A DNA stretch of 64,000 nucleotides, taken from Frischella japonica (lineage in GTDB: Bacteria; Pseudomonadota; Gammaproteobacteria; Enterobacterales; Orbaceae). The translations under genes were made by a program, and so were the position numbers. The DNA lies in assembly GCF_014489845.1 (NCBI RefSeq), contig NZ_JABURY010000006.1, positions 186,001-250,000 of the forward strand, written 5' to 3'. Every line of letters begins with the position of its first letter. The stretch's first letter is position 1. The notes under the pieces were generated by a model. The model was not told the DNA's origin, made no database searches, and saw only the letters and a program-made list of their open reading frames with translations. Positions 22,601 through 31,956 of the stretch are shown in pieces.

Positions 22601-23203
22601 TTATAGAGGACTGACTTTAGTAAATTTAAAGATAAATTCAGGCTCTTTGACTTTACTGTCTAAAGTTAAACTTGATTCATAAATACAGATATTTCTATCT
22701 TTAAAGAAATTACCGGAAAATTTAACTTTTTGACCTTTCTTTAAGTTGGCAACAGCATCAAACAGTGGTGTAGCGGGTTGAATTAATGTTTTATGGTCAC
22801 TATCCGAAAGCCAATTATTCCAGGTTTTTAGATAAACATTTTTAGCTATTTCAATCTTCAAAATGCCCAGACCGTCTGAACTAGAACCAATTTCGCTTAC
22901 CTTTCCAATCCAATCTTCGACCGCTAATGGTCCCATATTGGCACAAATGGTTTTGCTTCTTTCCCTTAATGCACTACCTATTTGCATATCATTATCAGCT
23001 TTTTTGGCTTTATCAATAGCAAGTAACGATGCATTGATTAAAACGGTTTGATTAGCGGGGTATTGAATTTCCGGCTCAGACTCCTTTTTGCTCTCACTGT
23101 TATTACCGGCAAAAATGGCTAAGGCTAATAAAACTACTAAAACTACTGCGGCAATAACTATTTTTTGGGTCAAAGATATCTTCTTTTTAGTTGCGTCATT
23201 CAT
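22601..23203 (-). CDS. Membrane-anchored hypothetical protein
   Basis: About 200 residues. A short basic N-terminus is followed by one transmembrane helix (IVIAAVVLVVLLALAIFAG, roughly residues 13-31) and a soluble domain facing the periplasm or cytoplasm. That domain has a helical region with one Cys (SKTICANMGP) and a beta-rich half (VGEIGSSSDGLGILKIEIA-like segment, then KKGQKVKFSGNFF) that suggests an OB-like fold. Start: two ATGs are possible at 23209 and 23203; AAGGA lies 6 bp before the second, which I chose. The function is unknown and the neighbours give no hint. Confidence 0.75.
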   Translation of the reverse strand: MNDATKKKISLTQKIVIAAVVLVVLLALAIFAGNNSESKKESEPEIQYPANQTVLINASLLAIDKAKKADNDMQIGSALRERSKTICANMGPLAVEDWIGKVSEIGSSSDGLGILKIEIAKNVYLKTWNNWLSDSDHKTLIQPATPLFDAVANLKKGQKVKFSGNFFKDRNICIYESSLTLDSKVKEPEFIFKFTKVSPL

Positions 23204-23584
23204 AAACATTCCTTTTTAGTTTCATAAACTATAAAACAAAAGCTGATACAGTTTAGATGAATGAAATTTTTTCTACAATAAATTTTAGTAATCATGGTTA
23301 AGCATTTCATTTGTTTCACCATGCTCGATGTTGATGCTTTGTTATTGTTGGCGGTCAAACTTAGCTAGTTTGTTAACTTGTCGTGTAACTGAAATGCGAA
23401 ATCAATGCTAAGTTTTTAGGTGATAAAACCATAATCTAAAGAGCGTGTTGAAATTACTGCGTCAATAAAGGTTACAATCATTAACCAAAATAGATCAAGC
23501 ATCAATCTTGCAAAATATTGCATAAAATTGCATAATCAATCACGGTAATGATCTATCTCGTAAAATAAGTGAAAGGAAAAATGT
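23204..23584. promoter_or_regulatory. Divergent intergenic region with phased TTGCA repeats
   Basis: This AT-rich gap separates the membrane-anchored unknown from the Cof phosphatase. TTGCA occurs at 23508, 23518 and 23528, exactly 10 bp apart and so on one face of the helix, which may be a regulator-binding or bending site. GAAAGGAAAAATGT before 23585 holds the ribosome site. No ORF or RNA gene was seen. Confidence 0.4.
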
Positions 23585-24403
23585 ATGATTAAGTTAATTA
23601 TCAGTGATTTAGATGGTACTTTTTTAAATAATCAAGGTGATTATGATCGCCAGCTATTCACTAAAGTGTATCAACAAATAGCAAAACAGGATGTCCATTT
23701 TGTCGCTTGTACCGGTAAGCAGTGTGAACGGGTAGAAGAGCTGTTTGGTGATTATCGTGATAAAATTTGGATTGTTGGTGATAGTGCGACGGCAATTAAA
23801 TTTAATGGTGAGTTTATCTACCGCTCATTTTTAGCCAATCAATTAGGCCAACAAATTATTTCCACGCTCGAACAAGTTAATAAAAATCATGTCATTATTG
23901 CCTGTACTGCAAATGGTGCGGTCATTAAAGCCAATTTGCCGGAGCGGTTAAAACAAAAAGTACGACAATCTTATGCGGCAATGATTGAAGTTGATGATTT
24001 TAAAACTATTACTGATGATTTTATTAAAATTACCGTTTACGATGAAAACCAACAATGCCTGCAAACTCGCACCCATTTAACCCCTTATGATAACCAAGCC
24101 TACATTGTGGTATCTGAAGCAGCATGGATTGATATTACAGAACATAACGTGCATAAAGGTAATACCATTAAAAAATTACAACAACTATTAAATGTTGATT
24201 ATGGACAAACCATGGCATTTGGTGACGGTTATAACGATATTGAATTGCTCCAGCAGGCTCAATACAGCTTCGCTATGCGTAATGCTTTTGATGAAACCAA
24301 AGCGGTTGCTAGATTTATTACCGGTTATAATGATGAAAGTGCAGTATTAAAAACCATTCAACTTATGTTGGATTTGCAGGCTCAGCCAAAAGCAGAATCT
24401 TAA
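23585..24403 (+). CDS. Cof-type HAD-IIB phosphatase (YbiV/SupH-like)
   Basis: A 272-residue cytoplasmic sugar-phosphate phosphatase. Motif I is IISDLDGTFLN at residues 5-15 (nucleophile Asp and acid/base Asp), motif II lies in FVACTGKQ, and motif IV is MAFGDGYNDIELL, followed by FAMRNAFDETKAVARFIT, which is the usual Cof ending. The closest remembered relative is E. coli YbiV, active on erythrose-4-phosphate and similar sugars. An ATG four bases upstream runs into a stop after three codons, so the start at 23585 is firm. It converges on the DeoR regulator with 17 bp between. Confidence 0.92.
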   Translation: MIKLIISDLDGTFLNNQGDYDRQLFTKVYQQIAKQDVHFVACTGKQCERVEELFGDYRDKIWIVGDSATAIKFNGEFIYRSFLANQLGQQIISTLEQVNKNHVIIACTANGAVIKANLPERLKQKVRQSYAAMIEVDDFKTITDDFIKITVYDENQQCLQTRTHLTPYDNQAYIVVSEAAWIDITEHNVHKGNTIKKLQQLLNVDYGQTMAFGDGYNDIELLQQAQYSFAMRNAFDETKAVARFITGYNDESAVLKTIQLMLDLQAQPKAES

Positions 24404-24420
24404 GCTAAAAACGCAAGAAC

Positions 24421-25182
24421 TTAAACCAGCTCAATTTGTAAATTGACTTGTTCAAAGCCGTCAATTTTTGATTCACGGCTGGCAATAACAATATCAATAT
24501 CTTCACAAGTTGCCACTTTATAGCGTGCAACTTGCAACATTTTATCGGCAATTACCGCAGCGATTACCTCGTTACTTTGCGCAATCAGCTCTTTTTTAAA
24601 GCAAGCATCTTCATAATAAACCGCACTTAGCCCAGCTTGCGGATCGAGTCCACAAACGCCAATAAAAGTTTGATCAAAAATCATATTACGAATTTGATTG
24701 ACGGTATCGGCACCCATGGTGCTGCCGGTTTGTGGATTAACTTTGCCACCGACTAAAATCAGTTCACCTTTGTTACGGCTACTTAACACGGTGGCAATTT
24801 GCGGGGAATTGGTGATAATGGTTAAATCCATATCTTGAGGAATGTAACTTGCCATAGCAAGATAAGTCGAGCCGGCATCGATAAAAATACAGGAATGGTT
24901 TTTAATCAACATAGCGCATCGTTTTGCGACTTTGGACTTTTCATCGACACTTTGTGTCATTCTGGTTTCGAAGCTTGCTGACTGTTTTAACTGACTGACC
25001 GCACCACCATACACACGCTTACAGATTCCGTTGCGAGCAAGTTTTTGCAAATCTCGCCGGATAGTGTGCTCTGACACACCAAGTTGCGTAATTAAATCAG
25101 CACTCACCACCCGGCCTTTTTCAGCTAATAACTGCTGAATGTATGCTTGTCGTTGTTCCGGAAAGGCATTAAAGTCAACCAT
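24421..25182 (-). CDS. DeoR family transcriptional regulator
   Basis: A 253-residue sugar-phosphate-responsive repressor. The N-terminal winged helix has RQAYIQQLLAEKGRVVSADL and the family recognition helix GVSEHTIRRDLQKLARNG, followed by KRVYGGAV. The C-terminal DeoR sensor domain (about 80-253) has IFIDAGSTYLAMASYIP, TIITNSPQIA and LILVGGKVNPQTGSTMG. It reads away from an 828-bp gene-free region and converges on the Cof phosphatase. The target operon is not evident in the window. Confidence 0.9.
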   Translation of the reverse strand: MVDFNAFPEQRQAYIQQLLAEKGRVVSADLITQLGVSEHTIRRDLQKLARNGICKRVYGGAVSQLKQSASFETRMTQSVDEKSKVAKRCAMLIKNHSCIFIDAGSTYLAMASYIPQDMDLTIITNSPQIATVLSSRNKGELILVGGKVNPQTGSTMGADTVNQIRNMIFDQTFIGVCGLDPQAGLSAVYYEDACFKKELIAQSNEVIAAVIADKMLQVARYKVATCEDIDIVIASRESKIDGFEQVNLQIELV

Positions 25183-26010
25183 TTATTTTTCCTTAACATT
25201 TATGATAATACTAATATCTGAAGAAATTTCCACTATGTTGTTACTATGACAAATGATTTTAATTAGCTGAATCATCATCAACGATTTCATTCTAAATCCT
25301 TTATATTGTTCTCTGATTAACACGATGAAATCAGAAATCTCCACATAATGTATTATATGTTTTATGCAAATTATTCAATAATGATTTTTACTTATCAAAT
25401 AAAATATTAATATTTTTTATATAAAAGAAAAAAGACTAGCTATAGCGTTCGCCATCTTGGGTATCGATAAAAATAATTATCATGAATAATATTAATTTTG
25501 AGATTATGTTATTTCTGGCAATAGCGGTTTTTATTATGGTTGGTTAGTATTATATGCATTTTCGTAATGATATTTTTATAGCAAATCCAAATAATTTTTA
25601 TATTTCATTTATTGGTATTTTTAGGTTGTTATTTAAAAAAACAACAATTTGCTTAGCGCATATTTGCTGTTAATAAACAAGTTAATAGTTTCAACTAACA
25701 TCATAAATTGAATTGAATGTTTACTGTAACAAAAAAATCTTGTTCAATTTCTATAAGTTATTCAGTAATGTGATAACCGATGCTAATAAAAATTTGTTTT
25801 AAAGATATTGAAGGTCACTTAACTAAATTAGATTTTTACCTAATGTAAAAGTTAATATCATCGTTATAAAATAGAAAATTTCCATAATTTCTTAATAACT
25901 TTTACTTGAATATAATTATAAATCAATTTTAATCATGAACATGAAGAGCCATAAATGTTAGGATTCGCATTCGAATCACACGACTTGGTTTGACTATCGC
26001 TAAGTGGTGA
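25183..26010. other. 828-bp gene-poor region upstream of deoR
   Basis: This very AT-rich stretch holds no ORF above 60 codons. Part of it must be the deoR promoter. A 21-codon frame at 25482-25547 encodes a hydrophobic peptide (EIMLFLAIAVFIMVG) but has no ribosome site. No tRNA, terminator-like hairpin of note or IS end was identified. It may be decayed DNA. Confidence 0.4.
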
Positions 26011-27066
26011 TCATTCTATTTCGCTAACGAAATAAGGTAGATCCCATGTACCACCGGCAAAACCACGACAAGATCCAGTAGTAAGATCTGATGAAAGCAA
26101 AAATTGCTGTCCATTCCATGTCCAATCTGTGCGACTCCAGCAATCCCCGACTCCTCGTGATTTATGTATTTCTGAGATTTCACCATTACTATAGTCGGTA
26201 CCATTCCGCGTAACAAATTTAATCTCATTCTTATTGGCGGGCGTACCTTTTGGGATAACCCAATACACTCCACCAGAATTGTAAGCTCCAAACCAACAAG
26301 AGGCAGCAAGTAAATCATTATCTTTGTTTAATGCAAATAGCTGGAATGAAGGTATGTCGCTATCTTCAGCAGATTTGGATAAATCAAAATCACAATCCGC
26401 TTCATTTTTATAATGTGTTTCAAAATCGGGGAAACGCCTTATCACTTCATCGAGCGTCAGTTTTTGACTTTGTTCAGGGCTGATCACCGCAGCTCTTTTA
26501 ATTATAGGGGCAGGAATAGATGGATAAACTTGGGACTCGTCTCTATTGCCCGTTTTTATAATTGCACCTATCGTACCAATGCGACCTTGCACTTCATCCA
26601 TCTTTAACATAACGGCGTTAAATCCCGCATTCGATAATCGCCATGTTTTATTATTTTGCTGAAAACTTACCGTTTTATCATTGCTTTTTAAGGCTGAAAT
26701 AATTGATGAAATTTGCTTTGGTCGTAATTCATAGGGGTCGTCATCCATTTTTACGGTACCTATTGCTTGATTATTGACTGCAACAGTTATAGGGGTATCA
26801 CTTAGCTGCTCGATTTCGTCATCATTTGTTCTGACGTAGCCACTCATTGATTGATTAGCACCCGCTTTACGTACTAATAAGATTGAAATACTTGAATTAT
26901 CTCCACTGGCTGGGTCTTGATAACCAAAGCCAACAGCACGACAAGTCAATGTGTTATCGCACACAATATGCCAATCTTTATGTTCAAAAAAGTTAACTTG
27001 ATTTGCCTGAGCATTAACCAAATTGATGAATAAAAACAATGATAAATAACTATAAAAACGCAGCAC
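26011..27066 (-). CDS. DUF1176 domain-containing exported protein
   Basis: A 351-residue protein with a signal peptide (LRFYSYLSLFLFINLVNA, cut near residue 19-21), so periplasmic or surface-facing. The mature part starts FFEHKDWHIVCDNTLTCRAVGF, with the paired Cys typical of DUF1176, and ends with SCRGFAGGTWDLPYFVSE, the family's C-terminal block. The function of DUF1176 proteins is not known. It is monocistronic and diverges from cas1 across 385 bp. Confidence 0.85.
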   Translation of the reverse strand: MLRFYSYLSLFLFINLVNAQANQVNFFEHKDWHIVCDNTLTCRAVGFGYQDPASGDNSSISILLVRKAGANQSMSGYVRTNDDEIEQLSDTPITVAVNNQAIGTVKMDDDPYELRPKQISSIISALKSNDKTVSFQQNNKTWRLSNAGFNAVMLKMDEVQGRIGTIGAIIKTGNRDESQVYPSIPAPIIKRAAVISPEQSQKLTLDEVIRRFPDFETHYKNEADCDFDLSKSAEDSDIPSFQLFALNKDNDLLAASCWFGAYNSGGVYWVIPKGTPANKNEIKFVTRNGTDYSNGEISEIHKSRGVGDCWSRTDWTWNGQQFLLSSDLTTGSCRGFAGGTWDLPYFVSEIE

Positions 27067-27451
27067 ATCAGTTTCCTATAAAATTCATCTTTCAGCTATC
27101 ATAACAGATAAAAATTAAGGTTTATAATTATATTTGGTATAAATTGAAGCTAAATCAAATTTTATCATTAACATACCCTTATTAGCTTGTATTTGATAAA
27201 TATCATTGCTAGTGAATCACCTTTTCTATTGAATGATCTTAGAAATAGAGGTTACTACCATCATCCTGATCATATAGTTTGATTTGACAGAGAATAGCCA
27301 ATTTTCATGCTAAACAAACATAACAAATACAGCACCAAGCAATTTTTTTAAAGTGCAATCTCCGATTATCAACGCTAAAAAACACTCGTCTTTTACCCAC
27401 AACAATGTTAATTTGTTATCAGAATTAGAATAAGGATTATGAGTTATTTTT
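27067..27451. promoter_or_regulatory. Divergent DUF1176/cas1 intergenic region
   Basis: The 385-bp gap must hold the promoter of cas1-cas2-3 and of the minus-strand DUF1176 gene. I checked both strands for the mini-CRISPR spacer target (CC followed by TATGA) and found none, so the self-target described below is not repeated here. AAGGAT at 27432-27437 is a weak ribosome site for cas1. Confidence 0.4.
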
Positions 27452-28405
27452 ATGGAAATGATCCATGCTACCGATCTCAAAACCATCTTTCATTCAAAAC
27501 GTGCCAACATTTATTACCTAGAGCATTGCCGTGTATTGGTTAATGGTGGGCGCGTTGAGTATGTTACCGATCAGGGGCAACAATCGCTTTATTGGAATAT
27601 TCCCATTGCTAATACTACTTGTATTTTGTTAGGAACCGGTACCTCTTTGACGCAAGCGGCAGTAAGAGAGCTTTCCCGCGCTGGCGTGATGATTGGGTTT
27701 TGTGGTGGTGGTGGAACGCCACTTTTTTCCTCTACCGAAGTTGAGTTTGCGTGTCAGTTTTTCTCTCCTCAAAGTGAATATCGTGCAACGGAATACCTAC
27801 AACGTTGGTGTCAATTTTGGTTTGACGATGAACGTAGATTGCAAGCGGCTAAAATGTTGCAACAAAGTCGCCTTGAAATCATTCGCGAGTGTTGGTCAAA
27901 GTTTGATTGGGCGATTGATCAAAGTCAATTAGACAGTATTATAAATGATGCAATAACGCAATTTGATAATATAAATAACAGTCAAGCATTGCTCGCAGCA
28001 GAAGGGCGTTTAAGTAAAACATTGTATGGTATGGCGAATCAATTAACGTTAAGCGATAATAAATTTAAACGTGAACAAGGTACCCGTGGTAAAAGCTATG
28101 ATCCGGCTAACCAATTTTTAGATCATGGCAACTACTTAGCTTATGGGCTTGGCGCAACCGCTTGTTGGGTGTTAGGATTACCGCATGGATTGGCGATTTT
28201 GCATGGTAAAACTCGGCGTGGTGGCTTGGTGTTTGATGCCGCTGATATTATTAAAGATGGCATAGTCTTACCGCAAGCTTTTTTGTCTGCAAAGCAAGGC
28301 GACAGTGAAAAAGCGTTTCGGCAAGCATGCATTTCACAATTTGCTCAGCTAGGCGCGTTAGATCGAATAATTGATACATTAAAACAGATAGCAGAAAAAG
28401 CATGA
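27452..28405 (+). CDS. cas1: Type I-F CRISPR integrase Cas1
   Basis: The 317-residue Cas1 of subtype I-F, which with the Cas2 part of Cas2-3 inserts new spacers. The N-terminus (DLKTIFHSKRANIYYLEHCR, VLVNGGRVEYVT) and CGGGGTPLFS are subtype-specific. Active-site residues are visible: Glu184 in AAEGRLSKTLYG, His251 in AILHGKTRRGG and Asp262/Asp265 in VFDAADIIKDG. The stop codon overlaps the cas2-3 start by 4 bp. No ribosome site of strength is seen, but the N-terminus matches the family from the ATG at 27452. Confidence 0.98.
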   Translation: MEMIHATDLKTIFHSKRANIYYLEHCRVLVNGGRVEYVTDQGQQSLYWNIPIANTTCILLGTGTSLTQAAVRELSRAGVMIGFCGGGGTPLFSSTEVEFACQFFSPQSEYRATEYLQRWCQFWFDDERRLQAAKMLQQSRLEIIRECWSKFDWAIDQSQLDSIINDAITQFDNINNSQALLAAEGRLSKTLYGMANQLTLSDNKFKREQGTRGKSYDPANQFLDHGNYLAYGLGATACWVLGLPHGLAILHGKTRRGGLVFDAADIIKDGIVLPQAFLSAKQGDSEKAFRQACISQFAQLGALDRIIDTLKQIAEKA

Positions 28406-31400
28406 ATATTTTATTAGTAAGCCAATGTAAAAAACGGGCATTAACCGAAACCAGACGAATTATTGATCAGTTTGCTGAGCGTTGTGGTGAACGGACATGG
28501 CAAACAGCAATGACCGAAGATGGATTACAAACCTTATATAAATTGTTGCGCAAAACGGCTCGCAAAAATACAGCCGTTGCTTGTTATTGGACTCATGGTA
28601 AAAATTTGACCGATCTTCTATGGATTGTTGGCGATCGTAGTCAATTTAATCAGCAAGGTCGAGTACCGACTAATCGTACTAAACGCAATATATTACAAAG
28701 TGGTAATGAAAGTAGTTGGCATTATGCAACAACGATTCAATTAATCACAACGATTGCCGGTTTATTACATGATCTTGGTAAAGCGACTATTGGTTTTCAA
28801 TCTAAATTACGCGCAACAGAGAAAGTGGCTGGCGATCCATACCGTCATGAATGGATTTCGTTACAATTATTTTTATTAATGATTCAAGACTGCTCAACAG
28901 ATCAAGCTGTTTTTGAACGTTTGGCAAATTTTTCTCAATATCAGCAGCAATACCCCAATTGGTATCAAAAACTTAACAAAACTGAAAAAACCGATCTGAT
29001 GCAGTGGCCTTTATTAACACAGTGGATAGCTTGGTTGATTGTATCGCATCACCGAATGCCATTTTTAATTGATTCATTAAATGGTGATAAAAATAAGAAA
29101 CAAACCAGAGATTTATATATTTCAGGTTTAAAAACAACCAGTTTTTATAAAACCCTTACCGCTGTTGAAAAATGGGTAAAAAATAGTTTTAGCCAACATC
29201 CTTCGCCTAATCAGTTTTGGCAACTTAAAAGCGATATAACGTTAAGTCAAGCATGGTTAAAAAAACTCAGCCGTTATGCTAATAAGGCGCTAACTCATCC
29301 ACCTTTAATGCAATTAACGAATATTGATGCCTTTTTATTGCATATGTCGCGTTTAAGCCTAATGGTGGCAGATCACAATTATTCAAGTTTATCTTTATCG
29401 AATGAAGAAGCAGATGAAAATCATGAAATTCTGATTGCTAACACTAATTATCTTAAAAAGGCGAAACAGTGTTTAGATGATCACCTTATTGGTGTTGCCA
29501 ATCTTTCTGCGCGTTTTGCGCGTTTACTACCGAAAATGGTTGATGAATTGCCAGCCATTAATCAACATAAACCTTTTACCAAACGGACGACTATCGATCG
29601 ATTTCAATGGCAAAATCATGCTTATGATATCGCTAAGCATTATCAATCATTAAGCGATGAACAAGGCTTTTTTGGTGTAAATATGGCATCCACTGGTTGC
29701 GGTAAAACGCTTGCCAATGGTCGAATTATGTATGCACTGGCGAATCCTAAACGTGGCGTTAGATTTACCATTGCCTTAGGTTTACGTGTTTTAACCTTGC
29801 AAACTGGTAAAGCGCTGCGAGAAAAACTACAGCTTGGCGATGAACATTTAGCGATCTTAGTTGGCGGGCGAGCAACGCAAACGTTATTTGAGTTAGAGAA
29901 TGAAGAAAAGTTACAAAAATCAAATTTAGAACAGCAGAGTATCTCAAAAGATAATTTAGAGCAAGAGGGTAGCGAATCGATAGAATCATTGGTCGATGAC
30001 TATGTTGATGTGGCAGAAAGTGGTATTGCGGATAGTGAATTAGGCACAATTGTTGAAAATAGCAAAGCTCGTCAACTAATTTATGCGCCGATTGTTACAT
30101 GTACTATTGATCATATTATTCAAGCCAGCGAATGCATACGAGGTGGCAAATATATTGCGCCGACCTTAAGGTTACTTACCTCAGATTTGATTTTAGATGA
30201 GCCTGATGATTTTGACCAAAATGACTTGCCAGCTTTGGCGCGGCTCGTTCATTTAGCCGGACTTTATGGGAGTAAAGTGTTATTGTCATCGGCAACTTTA
30301 ACGCCTGATTTAATTGCGGGTTTATTTGCGGCTTATCAAGCGGGACGAAAAATATGGAATCAAAACCATCAACGTAATAATGATTCGATCGTCTGTGGTT
30401 GGTTTGATGAGTATCAGCAATCAATTACGCAAATTTCAGATAATGCGGCATTTAGCCAACAACATCAGCTATTTGTTACTGAGCGCATTAATGAACTTGC
30501 TAAGGGCGAAGTGCGTCGTCAAGGACATATTTTAGAATTATTGGATTACCAGTATAAGAAACCAGAAAATGAAAAATTAAATTATGACTTACTAGCTAGT
30601 CAATTATTGAAACAAGCTTATCAATTTCATAAAAATTTTCATCAGACAAATATAAATTTCCAGAAAAAAATTAGTATAGGTTTAATACGCTTTGCTCATA
30701 CTGAAGATTTAATTGCCTTAACTAAACAGATTTATCAGCAAACTAAAATTCCTAAAAATACAGTATTTCATATTGTCGATTATCATGCTAGACAGTTATT
30801 ATTATTGCGTAACCAATTAGAGCAAAAGTTAGATAGAATTTTAAATCGTACTGATCCAAAAGCAATTTTTAAGCAACCAGAAATTATTGATGCGATCAAA
30901 GATAGTGAGCAAAAAAATCATATTTTTATTGTGATAGGTACGCCAGTAACCGAAGTCGGGCGAGACCATGATTACGATTGGGCCATTATTGAACCGTCAT
31001 CAATGCGTTCAATTATACAGTTAGTTGGTCGAGTATGGCGCCATCGCCCCAATAAAGTTGCTAAAAGCCCTAATGTTGCTATTTTAGGCAGTAATATTGA
31101 ATCAATTAAGCAGGGTGTGAACTATGGTGTCGGTTCAGCGTGTTTTTGTAAGCCTGGTTTTGAACAAAAACCTTTTTTACTTACGACACATCAAACCAAT
31201 AAATTAATACCGCAACAACAATTAGCAAATATTGATGCTACACCACGCATAACTAATTCAACACAAGATGAGTTTACCCTTGCCGAATTGGAGCATAAAG
31301 TGATGGCACATCTATTTGCGCTTAATGCACGAAATAGTAATTATGTTACGAGTTATTGGCAACCCGATTTAGCGCATCATCATTGTTCGCATTTACAATT

Positions 31401-31758
31401 AATTTCACCTTTTAGAATGCAAAATCATCAAGAAGATGAATTTATTTGCCAGCTTGATGAAGAGGGTGATTATTCGTTTAGCTATGCAGAGATTGCTTGG
31501 CAAACACCCAATGAACTTTGCCTAGATACGCAAAACAATCTAATTTCATATGATGACAGTTGGATATTCGATCATCCGTATATTCAACCTTGGTTAACTA
31601 ATACGGTGCAACAAGCGCTAGAAAAATTGGCAGACCATTTTCCCAATAAAAATCAATATCGATTAGCTAATGAATTTTGTAGCGTTACCTTAAACAGTCA
31701 ACATCGCTGGTATTTCCACCCATATTTTGGGTTTTATCAGATTAAAAATAGTGGTTAG
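28402..31758 (+). CDS. cas3: Type I-F Cas2-Cas3 fusion nuclease-helicase
   Basis: A 1118-residue fusion typical of subtype I-F. Residues about 1-95 are the Cas2-like part (MNILLVSQCKKRALTETRRI). The HD nuclease follows with HDLGK at 123-127, HEW near 150 and SHHRMPF near 215. The SF2 helicase has Walker A STGCGKT (Lys435), LDEPDD near 600 as the DExD box, SSATLTP (motif III), and motif VI as QLVGRVWRHR. It is recruited by the Csy complex to degrade target DNA and joins Cas1 for adaptation. It starts inside the last codon of cas1 (ATGA) and is intact. Confidence 0.98.
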   Translation: MNILLVSQCKKRALTETRRIIDQFAERCGERTWQTAMTEDGLQTLYKLLRKTARKNTAVACYWTHGKNLTDLLWIVGDRSQFNQQGRVPTNRTKRNILQSGNESSWHYATTIQLITTIAGLLHDLGKATIGFQSKLRATEKVAGDPYRHEWISLQLFLLMIQDCSTDQAVFERLANFSQYQQQYPNWYQKLNKTEKTDLMQWPLLTQWIAWLIVSHHRMPFLIDSLNGDKNKKQTRDLYISGLKTTSFYKTLTAVEKWVKNSFSQHPSPNQFWQLKSDITLSQAWLKKLSRYANKALTHPPLMQLTNIDAFLLHMSRLSLMVADHNYSSLSLSNEEADENHEILIANTNYLKKAKQCLDDHLIGVANLSARFARLLPKMVDELPAINQHKPFTKRTTIDRFQWQNHAYDIAKHYQSLSDEQGFFGVNMASTGCGKTLANGRIMYALANPKRGVRFTIALGLRVLTLQTGKALREKLQLGDEHLAILVGGRATQTLFELENEEKLQKSNLEQQSISKDNLEQEGSESIESLVDDYVDVAESGIADSELGTIVENSKARQLIYAPIVTCTIDHIIQASECIRGGKYIAPTLRLLTSDLILDEPDDFDQNDLPALARLVHLAGLYGSKVLLSSATLTPDLIAGLFAAYQAGRKIWNQNHQRNNDSIVCGWFDEYQQSITQISDNAAFSQQHQLFVTERINELAKGEVRRQGHILELLDYQYKKPENEKLNYDLLASQLLKQAYQFHKNFHQTNINFQKKISIGLIRFAHTEDLIALTKQIYQQTKIPKNTVFHIVDYHARQLLLLRNQLEQKLDRILNRTDPKAIFKQPEIIDAIKDSEQKNHIFIVIGTPVTEVGRDHDYDWAIIEPSSMRSIIQLVGRVWRHRPNKVAKSPNVAILGSNIESIKQGVNYGVGSACFCKPGFEQKPFLLTTHQTNKLIPQQQLANIDATPRITNSTQDEFTLAELEHKVMAHLFALNARNSNYVTSYWQPDLAHHHCSHLQLISPFRMQNHQEDEFICQLDEEGDYSFSYAEIAWQTPNELCLDTQNNLISYDDSWIFDHPYIQPWLTNTVQQALEKLADHFPNKNQYRLANEFCSVTLNSQHRWYFHPYFGFYQIKNSG

Positions 31759-31819
31759 TAAAATTTATATCCAAAAAATAAGTGTTGTACGCAAAATATC
31801 TAAACAAACTGGTTATAGC

Positions 31820-31848
31820 TAGATATAAATAGATAATTAAACTATACT
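31820..31848 (+). promoter_or_regulatory. Predicted promoter of the mini-CRISPR guide RNA
   Basis: TAGATA at 31820-31825 (four of six -35 positions) and TATACT at 31843-31848 (five of six -10 positions) are 17 bp apart. Transcription would start near 31855, at the first degenerate repeat, as expected for a short guide RNA made from its own promoter rather than from a long leader. Confidence 0.55.
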
Positions 31849-31851
31849 TGC

Positions 31852-31943
31852 ATTGACTGCCGAACAGGTAGCTTAGAAATATGATTGTTTGTTCAAATTT
31901 ATTAGAAGTAAGATAGTTTACCGCCGTGTAGGCGGTTTTTATT
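31852..31943 (+). CRISPR. Degenerate two-repeat mini-CRISPR (crRNA-like guide, CreA/CreR type)
   Basis: Two repeat-like units flank one 36-nt spacer (31880-31915). Unit A, 31852-31879, matches the CRISPR2 repeat at 22 of 28 positions; its Csy4 stem (CTGCC/GGTAG) is kept with one G-U pair and its 3' handle is CTTAGAAA. Unit B, 31916-31943, matches at 20 of 28; its stem (CCGCC/GGCGG) differs from the array stem by a paired T-to-C and A-to-G change, so pairing is conserved. Unit B runs into TTTTT and could also end transcription. The spacer matches 31961-31984 next to a CC PAM (separate entry). It is outside the main arrays and has no array leader. I infer a stable guide for Csy-mediated repression in cis. 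Confidence 0.85.
31926..31940 (+). terminator. Possible terminator formed by mini-CRISPR repeat B
   Basis: The repeat B hairpin (CCGCC, loop GTGTA, GGCGG, starting at 31921) ends directly in a T5 tract. This could end both the guide RNA and read-through from cas2-3. The stem is short for a terminator (five to six bp) but entirely G-C. Confidence 0.5.
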
Positions 31944-31956
31944 TCTTTATTTATTT

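Noticed and set aside
25961-26000. tRNA-like bases (GCATTCGAATCA) before the DUF1176 gene end
   Set aside because: No acceptor, D or anticodon stems can be formed around them.
31916-31943. Repeat B read only as an ordinary terminator of cas2-3
   Set aside because: Its 20/28 match to the CRISPR repeat, spacing from repeat A and Csy4-like loop are not explained by a terminator alone, although it may do both.
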